Source: Nonomuraea sp. (GTDB taxonomy: Bacteria; Actinomycetota; Actinomycetes; Streptosporangiales; Streptosporangiaceae). Taken from it: a stretch of DNA of 6,052 nucleotides. Where the stretch lies: assembly GCA_013362835.1 (NCBI GenBank), contig JABFVJ010000377.1, forward strand, positions 1 to 6,052, given 5' to 3'. The notes under the pieces were generated by a model. The model was not told where the DNA came from. It did not search any database and saw nothing but the letters and a program-made list of their open reading frames with translations. Numbering within the stretch: the stretch's first letter is position 1; every line of letters starts with the position of its first letter. Position numbers and translations under genes: made by a program. Positions 5,927 to 6,052 of this stretch are shown one piece after another.

Positions 5927-6052
5927 GTGCACCAAGCCCAGCTCACGCTCGACCCCGCGTTCACCGTGGCCCCGGTACGGCGGCGCACCTTCGGCGCCTT
6001 CGTCGAGCACCTCGGCCGCTGCGTCTACACCGGCATCTACGAGCCCGGCCAC
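5927..6052 (+). CDS. GH51 alpha-L-arabinofuranosidase (partial, N-terminal 42 codons)
   Basis: The gene starts at GTG 5927 with AGGAG at 5913-5917 (9-nt gap) and is open to the right edge. The first 42 residues carry the GH51 opening: LTLDPAFTV at 6-14, then TFGAFVEHLGR at 21-31 and CVYTGIYEPGH at 32-42, which closely follow the family pattern (FGSF.EHLGR..YTGI.EPGH). Complete family members are about 500 residues or longer, with two catalytic glutamates well beyond this fragment. No signal peptide is visible, fitting an intracellular enzyme that removes terminal L-arabinofuranosyl units from imported arabino-oligosaccharides. It is transcribed divergently from the ABC importer and has its own copy of the shared operator, so co-regulation with uptake is likely. 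Confidence 0.88.
   Translation, partial: MHQAQLTLDPAFTVAPVRRRTFGAFVEHLGRCVYTGIYEPGH

Overview
The window is high-GC DNA with strong third-position G/C bias, GTG as well as ATG starts, purine-rich Shine-Dalgarno sites and tightly overlapping operons. This fits a Gram-positive actinomycete (Streptomyces/Streptosporangium/Nonomuraea type); the genus is an inference. Six protein-coding genes are present. Two run off the window edges: a thiamine-diphosphate enzyme at the left and a GH51 arabinofuranosidase at the right.

Layout: (1) Positions 1-1535, minus strand: a ThDP-dependent enzyme of the pyruvate oxidase / acetolactate synthase superfamily, lacking its C-terminus because of the window edge. 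(2) Positions 1536-1629: a divergent intergenic region holding a strong 13-bp-arm inverted repeat. (3) Positions 1630-2604, plus strand: a LacI-family regulator whose sugar-sensing domain looks complete but whose N-terminal helix-turn-helix is shortened and scrambled. (4) Positions 2609-5690, minus strand: a carbohydrate ABC importer operon transcribed in the order solute-binding lipoprotein, MalF-type permease, MalG-type permease, with overlapping stop and start codons and no ATPase gene. (5) Positions 5691-5926: a regulatory region with two back-to-back sigma70-like promoters. Each -10 is covered by one copy of the same 14-bp LacI-type operator (TGTTAGCGATAACA). A separate near-perfect 28-bp dyad lies just upstream of the importer's ribosome binding site. 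(6) Positions 5927-6052, plus strand: the first 42 codons of a GH51 alpha-L-arabinofuranosidase.

Taken together, (4)-(6) read as an arabinose or arabino-oligosaccharide uptake and breakdown locus. The binding protein and permeases would import arabinosides, probably powered by a shared ATPase encoded elsewhere (MsiK in Streptomyces). The divergently transcribed GH51 enzyme would release L-arabinose. A LacI-type repressor would hold both promoters down through the paired operators. The LacI gene at the far end of the importer is the obvious candidate repressor, but its DNA-binding domain looks damaged as written, which is the most puzzling point in the window. The ThDP enzyme has no evident link to arabinose.

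I see no RNA genes, mobile elements, CRISPR arrays or clear rho-independent terminators. The families are familiar; the items worth a second look are the regulatory DNA and the abnormal LacI N-terminus.
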